This document shows, in pieces, positions 8,872 to 21,258 of a stretch of 64,000 nucleotides of DNA. Source of the stretch: Streptomyces sp. CB01580 (lineage in GTDB: Bacteria; Actinomycetota; Actinomycetes; Streptomycetales; Streptomycetaceae). The notes beneath the pieces were generated by a model. The model ran no database searches. It saw only the letters and a program-made list of their open reading frames with translations, and had not been told where the DNA came from. The number at the start of each line of letters is the position of its first letter. Positions within the stretch are counted from its first letter, which is position 1. The stretch covers positions 62,001 through 126,000 of the forward strand of contig NZ_LIXJ01000019.1 of assembly GCF_001905795.1 (NCBI RefSeq). Reading direction: 5' to 3'. Both the position numbers and the translations under genes were made by a program.

Positions 8872-9954
8872 ATGCGTGCCGATCGCGTATTCGCGTACGG
8901 CGCCACAGTCGGCCTGATCGGCGATCTGCTGCTCGGTGACCCCCGCAGGGGGCACCCGGTCGCCGCCTTCGGGCGGGCCGCGGCGGGCGTCGAACGCCGT
9001 CTGTGGCGCGACCACCGCGGGTGGGGCGCGCTGCACACCCTCGTCTGCGCCGGAGGCGCCGTGGGCGGTGCGGCGCTGCTCGCCCGTGCCGTACGCCGTC
9101 ACCCCGCCGCCTCCGTCGCGCTGACCGCGGCGGCCACCTGGTCCGTGGTCGGCGGCACCTCGCTGGGGCGGGAGGCACGGGCCGTCGGCGGCGCCCTGGC
9201 CGCCGGGGACGTCGCGGTGGCCCGGGAGCGCCTGCCGCATCTGTGCGGGCGCGACCCGCACTCCCTGGACGGGCCGCAGATCGCCCGCGCCGTGGTGGAG
9301 TCCGTGGCCGAGAACACCTCGGACGCCGTGGTGGGCGCCCTGGTGTGGGGGGCGCTGGCCGGTGTGCCCGGCCTCGTCGGCTTCCGCGCGGTCAACACCC
9401 TGGACGCGATGGTCGGCCACAAGTCGCCCCGCCACCGGCGCTACGGCTGGGCCTCGGCCCGCCTCGACGACCTCGCGGGATGGCCCGGCGCCCGGCTGAC
9501 CGCCGTGGTCGCCGTGGTCGCCGGTGGACGGCCGCGCGAGGCGGTACGGGCCTGGCGGGCCGACGCGGCGAAGCACCCGAGCCCCAACGCGGGCCCGGTG
9601 GAGGCGTCGTTCGCGGGCGCGCTGGGCGTGCGCCTGGGCGGAACGCTGGCGTACGGGGGCCGGGTGGAGCACCGCCCGGTACTGAACGGGGAGACGGGCC
9701 GGGAGGTGGAGACCGCGGACATCGAACGCGCGGTGCGGCTCTCGCGCCGGGTGGGCGTGCTGGCCCTCGGCGTGTGCGTGGCCGCGCGGCTGGGCGCGGG
9801 TCTCGCCGCTCGACGGCTCGCGGACGCACGGGGCACAGGACGGGGACGGATCACGGGCGCGCGGCCCGCAGGCGTGGGCGTGGGCGGCGCCGCCGCGGGG
9901 GCCGCGCGGCTCCTGAGCGCAAAACGCGCGGGCGCAGGACGGAGACGGACATGA
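8872..9954 (+). CDS. cobD: Adenosylcobinamide-phosphate synthase (CobD/CbiB)
   Basis: A membrane enzyme that attaches the aminopropanol (phosphate) side chain to adenosylcobyric acid. Family blocks are clear: LIGDLLLGDPRRGHPVAAFG near the N-terminus, then VAENTSDAVVGALVW, NTLDAMVGHKSPR and the C-terminal SPNAGPVEASFAGALG. Several Ala/Val-rich stretches are membrane segments. The tail beyond about residue 320 is Gly/Ala/Arg-rich and probably dispensable. It is the first full gene of the operon, without an obvious ribosome site (see leader ORF), and overlaps cobQ by ATGA. Confidence 0.93.
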   Translation: MRADRVFAYGATVGLIGDLLLGDPRRGHPVAAFGRAAAGVERRLWRDHRGWGALHTLVCAGGAVGGAALLARAVRRHPAASVALTAAATWSVVGGTSLGREARAVGGALAAGDVAVARERLPHLCGRDPHSLDGPQIARAVVESVAENTSDAVVGALVWGALAGVPGLVGFRAVNTLDAMVGHKSPRHRRYGWASARLDDLAGWPGARLTAVVAVVAGGRPREAVRAWRADAAKHPSPNAGPVEASFAGALGVRLGGTLAYGGRVEHRPVLNGETGREVETADIERAVRLSRRVGVLALGVCVAARLGAGLAARRLADARGTGRGRITGARPAGVGVGGAAAGAARLLSAKRAGAGRRRT

Positions 9955-11488
9955 GCGGCGGACTCCTGGTCGCCGGAACCACCTCGGACGCGGGCAAGAG
10001 CGTCGTCACGGCGGGCATCTGCCGCTGGCTCGCGCGCCGGGGCGTGAAGGTGGCGCCCTTCAAGGCGCAGAACATGTCGCTGAACTCCTACGTCACCCGG
10101 GAGGGCGCCGAGATCGGCCGTGCCCAGGCCATGCAGGCCGCGGCCGCCCGGGTGGAGCCGTCCGCGCTGATGAACCCGGTGCTGCTCAAGCCCGGCGGGG
10201 ACCGTTCCAGCCAGGTCGTCCTGATGGGCAGGCCGGTGGGCGAGATGAGCGCGCGCGGCTACCACGGCGGACGGCAGGAGGCCCTGCTCGGCACGGTCGT
10301 GGACTGCCTGGAGCGGCTGCGGAGCACGTACGACGCGGTGATCTGCGAGGGGGCCGGCAGCCCGGCCGAGATCAATCTGCGGCGCACGGACATCGTGAAC
10401 ATGGGCATCGCCCGGGCGGCGCGCTTCCCGGTGGTGGTGGTCGGGGACATCGACCGGGGCGGCGTCTTCGCGTCGTTCTTCGGTACGACGGCGCTGCTCT
10501 CCGCCGAGGACCAGGCGCTGGTCGCGGGCTATCTCGTGAACAAGTTCCGCGGCGACGTGTCGCTGCTGGAGCCGGGGCTGGAGATGCTGCGCGAGATCAC
10601 CGGCCGCCCGACGTACGGGGTGCTGCCCTTCGCGCACGGCCTCGGCATCGACGAGGAGGACGGGCTCCGGGTCTCGCTGCGCGGCGCCGTGCGCGAGTCG
10701 GTGATCGCGCCGCCGCACGGCGAGGACGTGCTGCGGGTCGCGGTGTGCGCCGTGCCCCTGATGTCGAACTTCACCGACGTGGACGCGCTGGCCGCCGAAC
10801 CGGGCGTCGTCGTCCGCTTCGTGGACCGCGCCGAGGAGCTGGCCGACGCCGACCTCGTCGTCGTGCCCGGCACCCGGGGCACGGTCGGGGCACTGGCCTG
10901 GCTGCGCGAGCGCGGTCTCGCCGACGCCCTGGCCCGGCGTGCCGCCGAGGGCCGGCCGGTCCTCGGCGTCTGCGGCGGCTACCAGGTCCTCGGCGAGCAC
11001 ATCGAGGACGAGGTCGAATCGCGGGCCGGGCACGTCGACGGGCTCGGGCTGCTGCCGCTGCGCGTCCGGTTCGACCGCGAGAAGACCCTGGCCCGGCCCG
11101 TCGGGGAGGCGCTCGGCGCACCGGTCGAGGGCTACGAGATCCACCACGGCGTCGCCGATGTGCGCGGCGGCGAGCCGTTCTTCACCGACGGCCGGGGCCG
11201 CGCCCTGGACGGCTGCCGGGCCGGAGCCGTGTGGGGCACCCACTGGCACGGCTCGCTGGAGAGCGACGCGTTCCGCCGCCGTTTCCTGACCGAGGTGGCG
11301 CGCGCCGCGGGCCGGCGTTTCGTCCCCGCCCCCGACACCCGTTTCGCCGAGCTGCGCGAGGAACAGCTCGACCGCCTCGGCGACCTGATCGAAGAACACG
11401 CCGACACCGGCGCGCTGCTCCGGCTCATCGAGTCGGGCGCGCCGTCCGGACTTCCCTTCATCGCCCCCGGAGCACCTGGAGCACGCGT

Positions 11489-11492
<4 letters not shown>
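9951..11492 (+). CDS. cobQ: Cobyric acid synthase (CobQ/CbiP)
   Basis: An ATP- and glutamine-dependent amidase that converts adenosylcobyrinic a,c-diamide to adenosylcobyric acid at four sites. It has an N-terminal dethiobiotin-synthetase-like domain with the nucleotide loop GTTSDAGKS at about 8-16 and KAQNMSLNSYVT. The C-terminal class I glutaminase-like domain has nucleophile C341 in GVCGGYQ and a histidine in THWHG. The length of 513 aa is typical. The ATG at 9951 overlaps the cobD stop. An in-frame extension upstream runs through cobD and is not real. It overlaps cobN by ATGA. Confidence 0.95.
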
Positions 11493-15205
<3,713 letters not shown>

Positions 15206-15326
15206 GCGCCCGGAGGTTTCCCGGAGAGCGACGGGCGGACGCCGGCGGGCGACGGGCCGGCGCCCAAGAGCTCCCCTCCCCCGCGCCGGGGGCAGTGACA
15301 TCACGCCGTTCGCCCAAGGAGGCATC

Positions 15327-17345
15327 GTGAACACGCCGTATCCCTTCACCGCCCTCGTCGGGCAGGACGATCTGCGGCTCGGGCTGCTGCTGAACGCCGT
15401 CTCGCCCGCGGTCGGCGGCGTGCTGGTGCGCGGCGAGAAGGGCACCGCCAAGTCCACCGCCGTGCGGGCGCTCGCCGCGCTGATGCCCGAGGTCGACGTG
15501 GTTCCCGGCTGCCGGTTCTCCTGCGATCCCGCGGCGCCCGATCCGGCGTGCCCGGACGGCCCGCACGAGGCCGGGTCCGGGGCGGCACGGGCCGCCCGGA
15601 CGGTGGAACTGCCGGTCGGCGCGTCGGAGGACCGGCTGGTCGGGGCGCTCGACATCGAGCGGGCGCTGTCCGAGGGCGTGAAGGCGTTCGAGCCGGGGCT
15701 GCTCGCCGACGCCCATCGCGGGATCCTGTACGTCGACGAGGTCAACCTGCTCCACGACCATCTCGTGGACCTGCTGCTGGACGCGGCGGCCATGGGCGCC
15801 TCGTACGTGGAGCGCGAGGGGGTCTCGGTCCGGCATGCCGCCCGGTTCCTGCTCGTCGGCACGATGAACCCCGAAGAGGGCGAGCTGCGGCCGCAGTTGC
15901 TGGACCGGTTCGGGCTGACCGTGGAGGTCGCCGCGTCCCGGGACACCGACCAGCGGGTCGAGGTGGTGCGCCGGCGTCTCGCGTACGACGCGGATCCGGC
16001 CGCCTTCGCCGCCGGGTGGGCCTCCGAGGAGACCGCGCTGCGGGCACGGATCGCCGCCGCGCGGGCGCTGCTTCCCGGGGTGCGGCTCGGCGACGGGGCG
16101 TTGCGGCAGATCGCGGCGACCTGCGCGGCGTTCGAGGTGGACGGGATGCGCGCGGACATCGTGATGGCGCGGACCGCCACCGCGCTGGCCGCCTGGGCGG
16201 GGCGTACGGACGTACTGGCCGAGGACGTGCGGCAGGCCGCCCTGCTCGCGCTCCCGCACCGCCGCAGGCGCAACCCGTTCGACGCTCCGGGCCTGGACGA
16301 GGACAAGCTCGACGAGGCGCTGGAGCAGCACGGCGGCGAGGACGACGACCCGGACCCGGACGGCCCCGACGGCGGCGGCCGGCCCCCGCGGGGCGACGGC
16401 CCGGACACTCCGCCGCGGCCCGACGCGGAGGCCGGTGACACGCCCTCCCCCGCCGTTCCCGAGCAGGGCGGCGAGCAGCAGCAGGGGCGGTCGTCCGGCG
16501 GCGGTGAGCAGCAGCCGGCACGGGCCGCCGAGCCGTTCCGCGCGAAGACGCTGAGCGTGCCCGGCCTGGGCGAGGGCGCGGCGGGGCGGCGCTCCCGGGC
16601 GCGCACCGAGCACGGGCGCACCACCGGCGCGCGGCGTCCGCACGGGGCGCTGACCAAGCTGCACCTGGCGGCGACCGTACGGGCCGCGGCTCCGCACCAG
16701 CGGGCGCGCGGGCGGTCGGGGCCGGGGCTGGTGGTGCGGCGGGACGATCTGCGGCAGGCGACCCGGGAGGGGCGCGAGGGCAACCTGGTGCTGTTCGTGG
16801 TGGACGCCTCCGGGTCGATGGCCGCCCGGCAGCGGATGGGCGCCGTGAAGGGCGCGGTGCTGTCGCTGCTGCTGGACGCGTACCAACGGCGGGACAAGGT
16901 CGGGCTGGTCACCTTCCGGGGCCGGGACGCCGAGGTGGCGCTGCCGCCGACGTCGTCGGTGGACGCGGCGGCGGCACGGCTGGAGGCGCTGCCCACCGGC
17001 GGGCGCACCCCCGTCGCGGCCGGGCTGCTGAAGGCCCATGAGGTGCTGCGCGTGGAGCGGATGCGCGATCCGTCGCGGCGTCCGCTGCTGGTCGTGGTGA
17101 CCGACGGCCGGGCGACGGGCGGGCCGGAGCCGGTGGCGCTGGCGTCGCGGGCGGCGCGGCTGCATGCGGCGGAGGGCACCGCCTCCGTCGTCGTGGACTG
17201 CGAGTCGGGCCCGGTGCGGCTCGGGCTCGCGGCGAATCTCGCCCGCGATCTGGGCTCGGTCGCCGTCACGCTCGACGAGCTGCGGGCCGACTCCATCGCG
17301 GGTCTGGTCAAGGACGTCCGGGGAACCGACAGGAGGGCGGCGTAA
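15327..17345 (+). CDS. ChlI/ChlD-type chelatase subunit (AAA+ plus VWA fusion)
   Basis: Probably the ATPase and co-subunit partner of CobN, doing the job of CobS/CobT. The N-terminal AAA+ domain has Walker A GEKGTAKST at 36-44, a DEVNLL Walker B and a GTMNPEEGELRPQLLDRF arginine-finger region. The linker (about 325-430) is acidic and Pro/Gly/Gln-rich. The C-terminal VWA domain has the MIDAS motif DASGS at D493-S497. This is the BchI-BchD fused form common in actinomycetes. GTG 15327 is supported by AAGGAGG. A 121-nt gap follows cobN; the next gene starts in the stop codon of this one. Confidence 0.92.
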   Translation: MNTPYPFTALVGQDDLRLGLLLNAVSPAVGGVLVRGEKGTAKSTAVRALAALMPEVDVVPGCRFSCDPAAPDPACPDGPHEAGSGAARAARTVELPVGASEDRLVGALDIERALSEGVKAFEPGLLADAHRGILYVDEVNLLHDHLVDLLLDAAAMGASYVEREGVSVRHAARFLLVGTMNPEEGELRPQLLDRFGLTVEVAASRDTDQRVEVVRRRLAYDADPAAFAAGWASEETALRARIAAARALLPGVRLGDGALRQIAATCAAFEVDGMRADIVMARTATALAAWAGRTDVLAEDVRQAALLALPHRRRRNPFDAPGLDEDKLDEALEQHGGEDDDPDPDGPDGGGRPPRGDGPDTPPRPDAEAGDTPSPAVPEQGGEQQQGRSSGGGEQQPARAAEPFRAKTLSVPGLGEGAAGRRSRARTEHGRTTGARRPHGALTKLHLAATVRAAAPHQRARGRSGPGLVVRRDDLRQATREGREGNLVLFVVDASGSMAARQRMGAVKGAVLSLLLDAYQRRDKVGLVTFRGRDAEVALPPTSSVDAAAARLEALPTGGRTPVAAGLLKAHEVLRVERMRDPSRRPLLVVVTDGRATGGPEPVALASRAARLHAAEGTASVVVDCESGPVRLGLAANLARDLGSVAVTLDELRADSIAGLVKDVRGTDRRAA

Positions 17346-17944
17346 TGCCGAAGGGACAGCCGGTCAGCGTGCCGGACGACGGGCTCACCACCCGTCAGCG
17401 CCGCAACCGTCCGCTGCTGGTGGTGCACACCGGCATCGGGAAGGGGAAGTCGACGGCGGCCTTCGGGCTCGCGCTGCGCGCCTGGAATCAGGGCTGGCCG
17501 ATCGGGGTCTTCCAGTTCGTCAAGTCGGCGAAGTGGAAGGTCGGCGAGGAGAACGCGCTGAAGGTCCTCGGCGCCAGCGGCGAGGGCGGCTCCGTCGCCT
17601 GGCACAAGATGGGCGAGGGCTGGTCGTGGGTGCAGCGCGACCGGCAGCTGAACAACGAGGAGGCGGCCCGCGAGGGCTGGGAACAGGTCAAGCGCGATCT
17701 GGCCGCCGAGACGTACCGGCTGTACGTCCTCGACGAGTTCGCGTACCCGATGCACTGGGGCTGGGTCGACACCGCCGAGGTGGTCGAGGTGCTGCGGAGC
17801 CGTCCCGGTACCCAGCACGTCGTCGTCACCGGTCGCAACGCGCCGCCGGAGCTGGTGGACGCCGCCGATCTGGTGACCGACATGTCGAAGGTCAAGCACC
17901 CGATGGACGCGGGTCAGAAGGGCCAGCGGGGCATCGAATGGTAG
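17345..17944 (+). CDS. cobO: Cob(I)yrinic acid a,c-diamide adenosyltransferase (CobO/CobA type)
   Basis: Attaches the 5'-deoxyadenosyl group to the cobalt of cob(I)yrinic acid diamide. It has a P-loop GIGKGKST at 30-37, KSAKWKVGEE, a DEFAYPMHWGW block (usually DExxY) and the family-typical VTGRNAPPELVDAADLVTDM near the C-terminus. Its 199 aa are normal. It begins inside the stop codon of the preceding chelatase gene (TAATG), consistent with translational coupling. Placed after the chelatase genes, its order matches the order of reactions. Confidence 0.95.
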   Translation: MPKGQPVSVPDDGLTTRQRRNRPLLVVHTGIGKGKSTAAFGLALRAWNQGWPIGVFQFVKSAKWKVGEENALKVLGASGEGGSVAWHKMGEGWSWVQRDRQLNNEEAAREGWEQVKRDLAAETYRLYVLDEFAYPMHWGWVDTAEVVEVLRSRPGTQHVVVTGRNAPPELVDAADLVTDMSKVKHPMDAGQKGQRGIEW

Positions 17945-18031
17945 CGGCCTCGCCCACGCTCGACAGTGGGAGAAAGAGCGGGCGGCGGACGGGTGCCGGG
18001 CGCGCGCCGGTCGAACGGTGAGTGGTGTCCG

Positions 18032-19402
18032 GTGAACGTTCCACGTCTGGTGATCGCCGCCCCCGCGTCGGGGAGCGGCAAGACGACCGTGGCCACGGGG
18101 CTGATGGCGGCCTTCGCGGGGCGCGGTCTTACCGTGTCCCCGCACAAGGTGGGGCCCGACTACATCGACCCCGGCTACCACGCCCTGGCCACGGGCCGGC
18201 CGGGTCGCAATCTCGACGCGTACCTGTGCGGCCCGGAGCTGGTGGCTCCGTTGTTCGCGCACGGGGCGCGCGGCTGCGACCTGGCGGTCGTCGAGGGTGT
18301 GATGGGCCTGTACGACGGCGCCGCGGGCAACGGCGAGCTGGCGTCGACCGCGCAGGTGGCGAAGCTGCTGCGGGCGCCGGTGGTGCTGGTCGTCGACGCC
18401 TCGTCGCAGTCCCGCTCGGTGGCCGCGCTGGTGCACGGCTTCGCCTCGTGGGATCCGGAGGTACGGATCGGCGGGGTGGTCCTCAACAAGGTCGGTTCGC
18501 CGCGCCACGAGGCGCTGTTGCGGGAGGCGTTGGACGAGTCCGGCGTGCCGGTGCTGGGGGTGCTGCGGCGGACGGAGAAGGTGGCGGTGCCGTCACGGCA
18601 TCTGGGGCTGGTGCCGGTGGCCGAGCGGCGGCGCGACGCACTGGACGCGGTCGCGGCGATGGCGGACCGGGTGCGGGCGGGCTGCGACCTGGACGCGCTG
18701 TGGGCGCTGGCCCGCTCCGCGCCCGGCGTGCCCGGCGAGGCGTGGGACCCGGCGGCGGCGGTGGACGCGTGCGGCGGACCCGTCGCCCGGCCCGCCCCGG
18801 GTTCGCGCAGGGTCGCCGTCGCGTCCGGGGCCGCGTTCACGTTCTCGTACGCCGAGCACACCGAACTGCTCACCGCCGCCGGTGCCGAGGTCGTCCCGTT
18901 CGACCCGCTGCGGGACGAGGCGCTGCCCGAGGGCGCACGCGGGCTGGTGATCGGCGGGGGCTTCCCGGAGGTGTACGCCTCGGAGCTGTCCGCCAACGCG
19001 GCGCTGCGCGGGGCCGTCGCCGCGCTGGCGGAGTCCGGGGCTCCGGTGGCCGCCGAGTGCGCGGGGCTGTTGTATCTGGCGCGTTCGCTCGACGGGCTGC
19101 CGATGTGCGGGGTGCTGGACGCCGAGGCACGGATGTCGGAGCGGCTGACGCTGGGCTACCGGGACGCCGTGGCGGTCTGCGACAGCGTGCTGGCGGCGTC
19201 CGGGACACGGACGCGCGGGCACGAGTTCCACCGCACGGTCCTGGAGCCGGGCGCGGGAGAGCGTCCCGCGTGGGGCCTGCATCAGCCGGAGCGGCGCGTG
19301 GAGGGATTCGTACGGCGGGGCGTGCACGCGAGCTATCTGCATACGCACTGGGCCGCCACGCCCGCTGCGGCCCGTCGATTCGTCGAGAGGTGCGAGGGAT
19401 GA
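18032..19402 (+). CDS. cobB: Cobyrinic acid a,c-diamide synthase (CobB/CbiA)
   Basis: A glutamine amidotransferase that amidates the a and c carboxylates of (hydrogeno)cobyrinic acid. The N-terminal P-loop PASGSGKTT at 11-19 is followed by HKVGPDYIDPGYH. The C-terminal glutaminase-like domain has nucleophile C343 in AAECAGLLYLA and a late HASYLHTHWA block. The GTG at 18032 gives a protein that begins exactly at the conserved VPRLVIAAPASGSGKT. An upstream start at 17966 would add 22 unlikely residues. It ends in an ATGA overlap with cobI. Confidence 0.94.
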   Translation: MNVPRLVIAAPASGSGKTTVATGLMAAFAGRGLTVSPHKVGPDYIDPGYHALATGRPGRNLDAYLCGPELVAPLFAHGARGCDLAVVEGVMGLYDGAAGNGELASTAQVAKLLRAPVVLVVDASSQSRSVAALVHGFASWDPEVRIGGVVLNKVGSPRHEALLREALDESGVPVLGVLRRTEKVAVPSRHLGLVPVAERRRDALDAVAAMADRVRAGCDLDALWALARSAPGVPGEAWDPAAAVDACGGPVARPAPGSRRVAVASGAAFTFSYAEHTELLTAAGAEVVPFDPLRDEALPEGARGLVIGGGFPEVYASELSANAALRGAVAALAESGAPVAAECAGLLYLARSLDGLPMCGVLDAEARMSERLTLGYRDAVAVCDSVLAASGTRTRGHEFHRTVLEPGAGERPAWGLHQPERRVEGFVRRGVHASYLHTHWAATPAAARRFVERCEG

Positions 19403-20145
19403 ACCACGGTCAGGGTGAAAGCAGGCTGATCGGCGTCGGTGTCGGGCCCGGTGACCCGGAGCTGGTGACCGTCAAGGGCGTGAACGCGCTGCGGGACGCC
19501 GCGGTCGTCGTCGTACCGGTGATGGACACCGGTGAGCAGGGGCGGGCCGAGGCGACCGTGCTGCACTACGTGTCCTCCGAGAAGGTCGTGCGCGTGGTGT
19601 TCGCGCTCAACGAGCGCAGCGACCGGGCACGCCGGGAGGCTGCGTGGGACGCGGCCGGTGAGCGGGTCGCGGAGCTGCTGCGGACGCACGGCTCGGTGGC
19701 GTTCGCGACGATCGGCGACCCCAACGTGTACTCGACGTTCACGTATCTGGCCCAGACGATCGGCGCGCTGCTGCCGGGGACGGCCGTGGAGACGGTGCCC
19801 GGGATCACGGCCATGCAGGACCTGGCCGCCCGCAGCGGCGCGGTGCTGACGGAGGGCACGGAGCCGTTGACGCTGGTGCCGGTGACGGCGGGCGCGGCGG
19901 TGCTGAGGCGGGCGCTCGAGGGCCCGGGGACGGTCGTCGCGTACAAGTTCGGCCGGCTGGCCGCGGAGGTGGCCGCGGCGCTGCGGGAGACCGGCCGCAC
20001 CGAGGACGCGGTGTGGGGTTCGGCGCTCGGGCTGCCCGAGGAGTCGATCCGGCCGGCGGCGGACCTGGACGAGGGGCCGTTGCCGTATCTGTCGACGCTG
20101 ATCGCGCCCGCGCCGCGCGACGGCGGGCGCGGCGGGAAGCTGTGA
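19399..20145 (+). CDS. cobI: Precorrin-2 C20-methyltransferase (CobI/CbiL)
   Basis: A SAM-dependent methyltransferase of the tetrapyrrole methylase fold that methylates C20 of precorrin-2 (or its cobalt form). Motifs are GVGVGPGDPELVTVKG at about 12-27, ATIGDPNVYSTFTYL and ETVPGITAMQDLAARSG. Its 248 aa are typical. It starts at the cobB stop. A 237-nt C-rich stretch without a gene follows before cobM. Confidence 0.94.
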   Translation: MNHGQGESRLIGVGVGPGDPELVTVKGVNALRDAAVVVVPVMDTGEQGRAEATVLHYVSSEKVVRVVFALNERSDRARREAAWDAAGERVAELLRTHGSVAFATIGDPNVYSTFTYLAQTIGALLPGTAVETVPGITAMQDLAARSGAVLTEGTEPLTLVPVTAGAAVLRRALEGPGTVVAYKFGRLAAEVAAALRETGRTEDAVWGSALGLPEESIRPAADLDEGPLPYLSTLIAPAPRDGGRGGKL

Positions 20146-20382
20146 GGCGCCCGGGGGCGGTGTCGCGGTGTCCGGTCGGCGCCGTCGGGCGCCACGCGCA
20201 CCGCCTGCGGTCCCCGTCGGCCGGTCGACGCCGCGGGGCGCGTCCCGGCGGTCCCGCCCCGTCTGCCGCCGCTCCTGCCCCGGCTTCTCCTCCACGCCCC
20301 TGATCCCCCGCCGTCCCCCATGCCCCGCAGGCCCCATGGCCCCGTACCCCGCATGTTCCCCTTTCTGAAAGGACCCCGTCCC

Positions 20383-21258
20383 ATGTCCGAAGCAGCCGAC
20401 GCGGCCGCAGCCGTCGACACGGCCGACACGTCCGCAGCGGCCGACGCACCCGCCCGAGGCCGGGTGACGTTCGTCGGTGCCGGACCCGGTGCCTCCGATC
20501 TGCTGACCTTCCGGGCGGCGCGGGCCATCGCGGACGCCGATGTCGTCATCTGGGCGGCGAGCCTGGTGCAGGCGGAGGTCCTGGAGCACGCCCGGGAGGG
20601 CGCGGAGATCCTCGACTCGGCGCGGATGTCGCTGGAACAGGTCGTCGCCGTGTACGAACGCGCCGCCGCCGAGGGGCTGAAGGTGGCCCGCATCCACTCC
20701 GGCGACCCGGCGCTGTGGGGCGGTACCCAGGAGCAGATCGACCGGTGCGCCGAGCTGGGCGTGGCGGTCGAGGTCGTGCCGGGGGTGTCGTCGTTCTCGG
20801 CGGTCGCGGCGATCGCGCAGCGGGAGCTGACGATCCCGGAGGTCGCGCAGTCGGTGATCCTGACCCGGCTCGGCGGCGGCAAGACGCCGATGCCGCCGGG
20901 CGAGGAGGTGCGGGAGTTCGCGCGCCACGGCACCACGATGGCGCTGTTCCTGTCGGCGGCCCGCTCCGGCCAGCTCACCCAGGAGCTGCTGGAGGGCGGA
21001 TACCCCACGTCGACGCCGGTAGTGATCGCGTACCAGGCGACCTGGCCGGAGGAGCTGATCCTGCGCTGCACGATCGGAACCCTGGAGGAGACGGTCAAGG
21101 AGCACAGGCTCTGGAAGCACACCCTCTTCCTCGTCGGCCCGGCGCTGTCGTCGTCGGGGACGCGCTCGCACCTCTACCACCCGGGCCACTTCCATGGCTT
21201 CCGCAAGGCCGACAGGGCGGCGCGGGCCGAGTTGCGCGCCCAGCGGTCCGGCTCGTGA
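20383..21258 (+). CDS. cobM: Precorrin-4 C11-methyltransferase (CobM/CbiF)
   Basis: A SAM-dependent methyltransferase that adds the C11 methyl group. It has the methylase motifs FVGAGPGASDLLTFRAARA, RIHSGDPALWGGTQEQI and VVPGVSSFSAVAA, then a LSAARSG block and the C-terminal ATWPEELILRCT typical of CbiF. I chose ATG 20383 because AAAGGACCCCGTCCC precedes it. An in-frame ATG at 20320 adds 21 residues without a ribosome site. An Ala/Asp-rich N-terminal segment of about 25 residues precedes the fold. It overlaps cobL by GTGA. Confidence 0.94.
   Translation: MSEAADAAAAVDTADTSAAADAPARGRVTFVGAGPGASDLLTFRAARAIADADVVIWAASLVQAEVLEHAREGAEILDSARMSLEQVVAVYERAAAEGLKVARIHSGDPALWGGTQEQIDRCAELGVAVEVVPGVSSFSAVAAIAQRELTIPEVAQSVILTRLGGGKTPMPPGEEVREFARHGTTMALFLSAARSGQLTQELLEGGYPTSTPVVIAYQATWPEELILRCTIGTLEETVKEHRLWKHTLFLVGPALSSSGTRSHLYHPGHFHGFRKADRAARAELRAQRSGS

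Noticed and set aside
9003..9950. An N-terminal extension of CobQ reaching into cobD
   Set aside because: The extension is the shifted frame of cobD; the CobQ family begins at the ATG at 9951.
20146..20382. A missing gene between cobI and cobM
   Set aside because: The C-rich 237 nt have no ribosome site or family motif. They look like a plain spacer.
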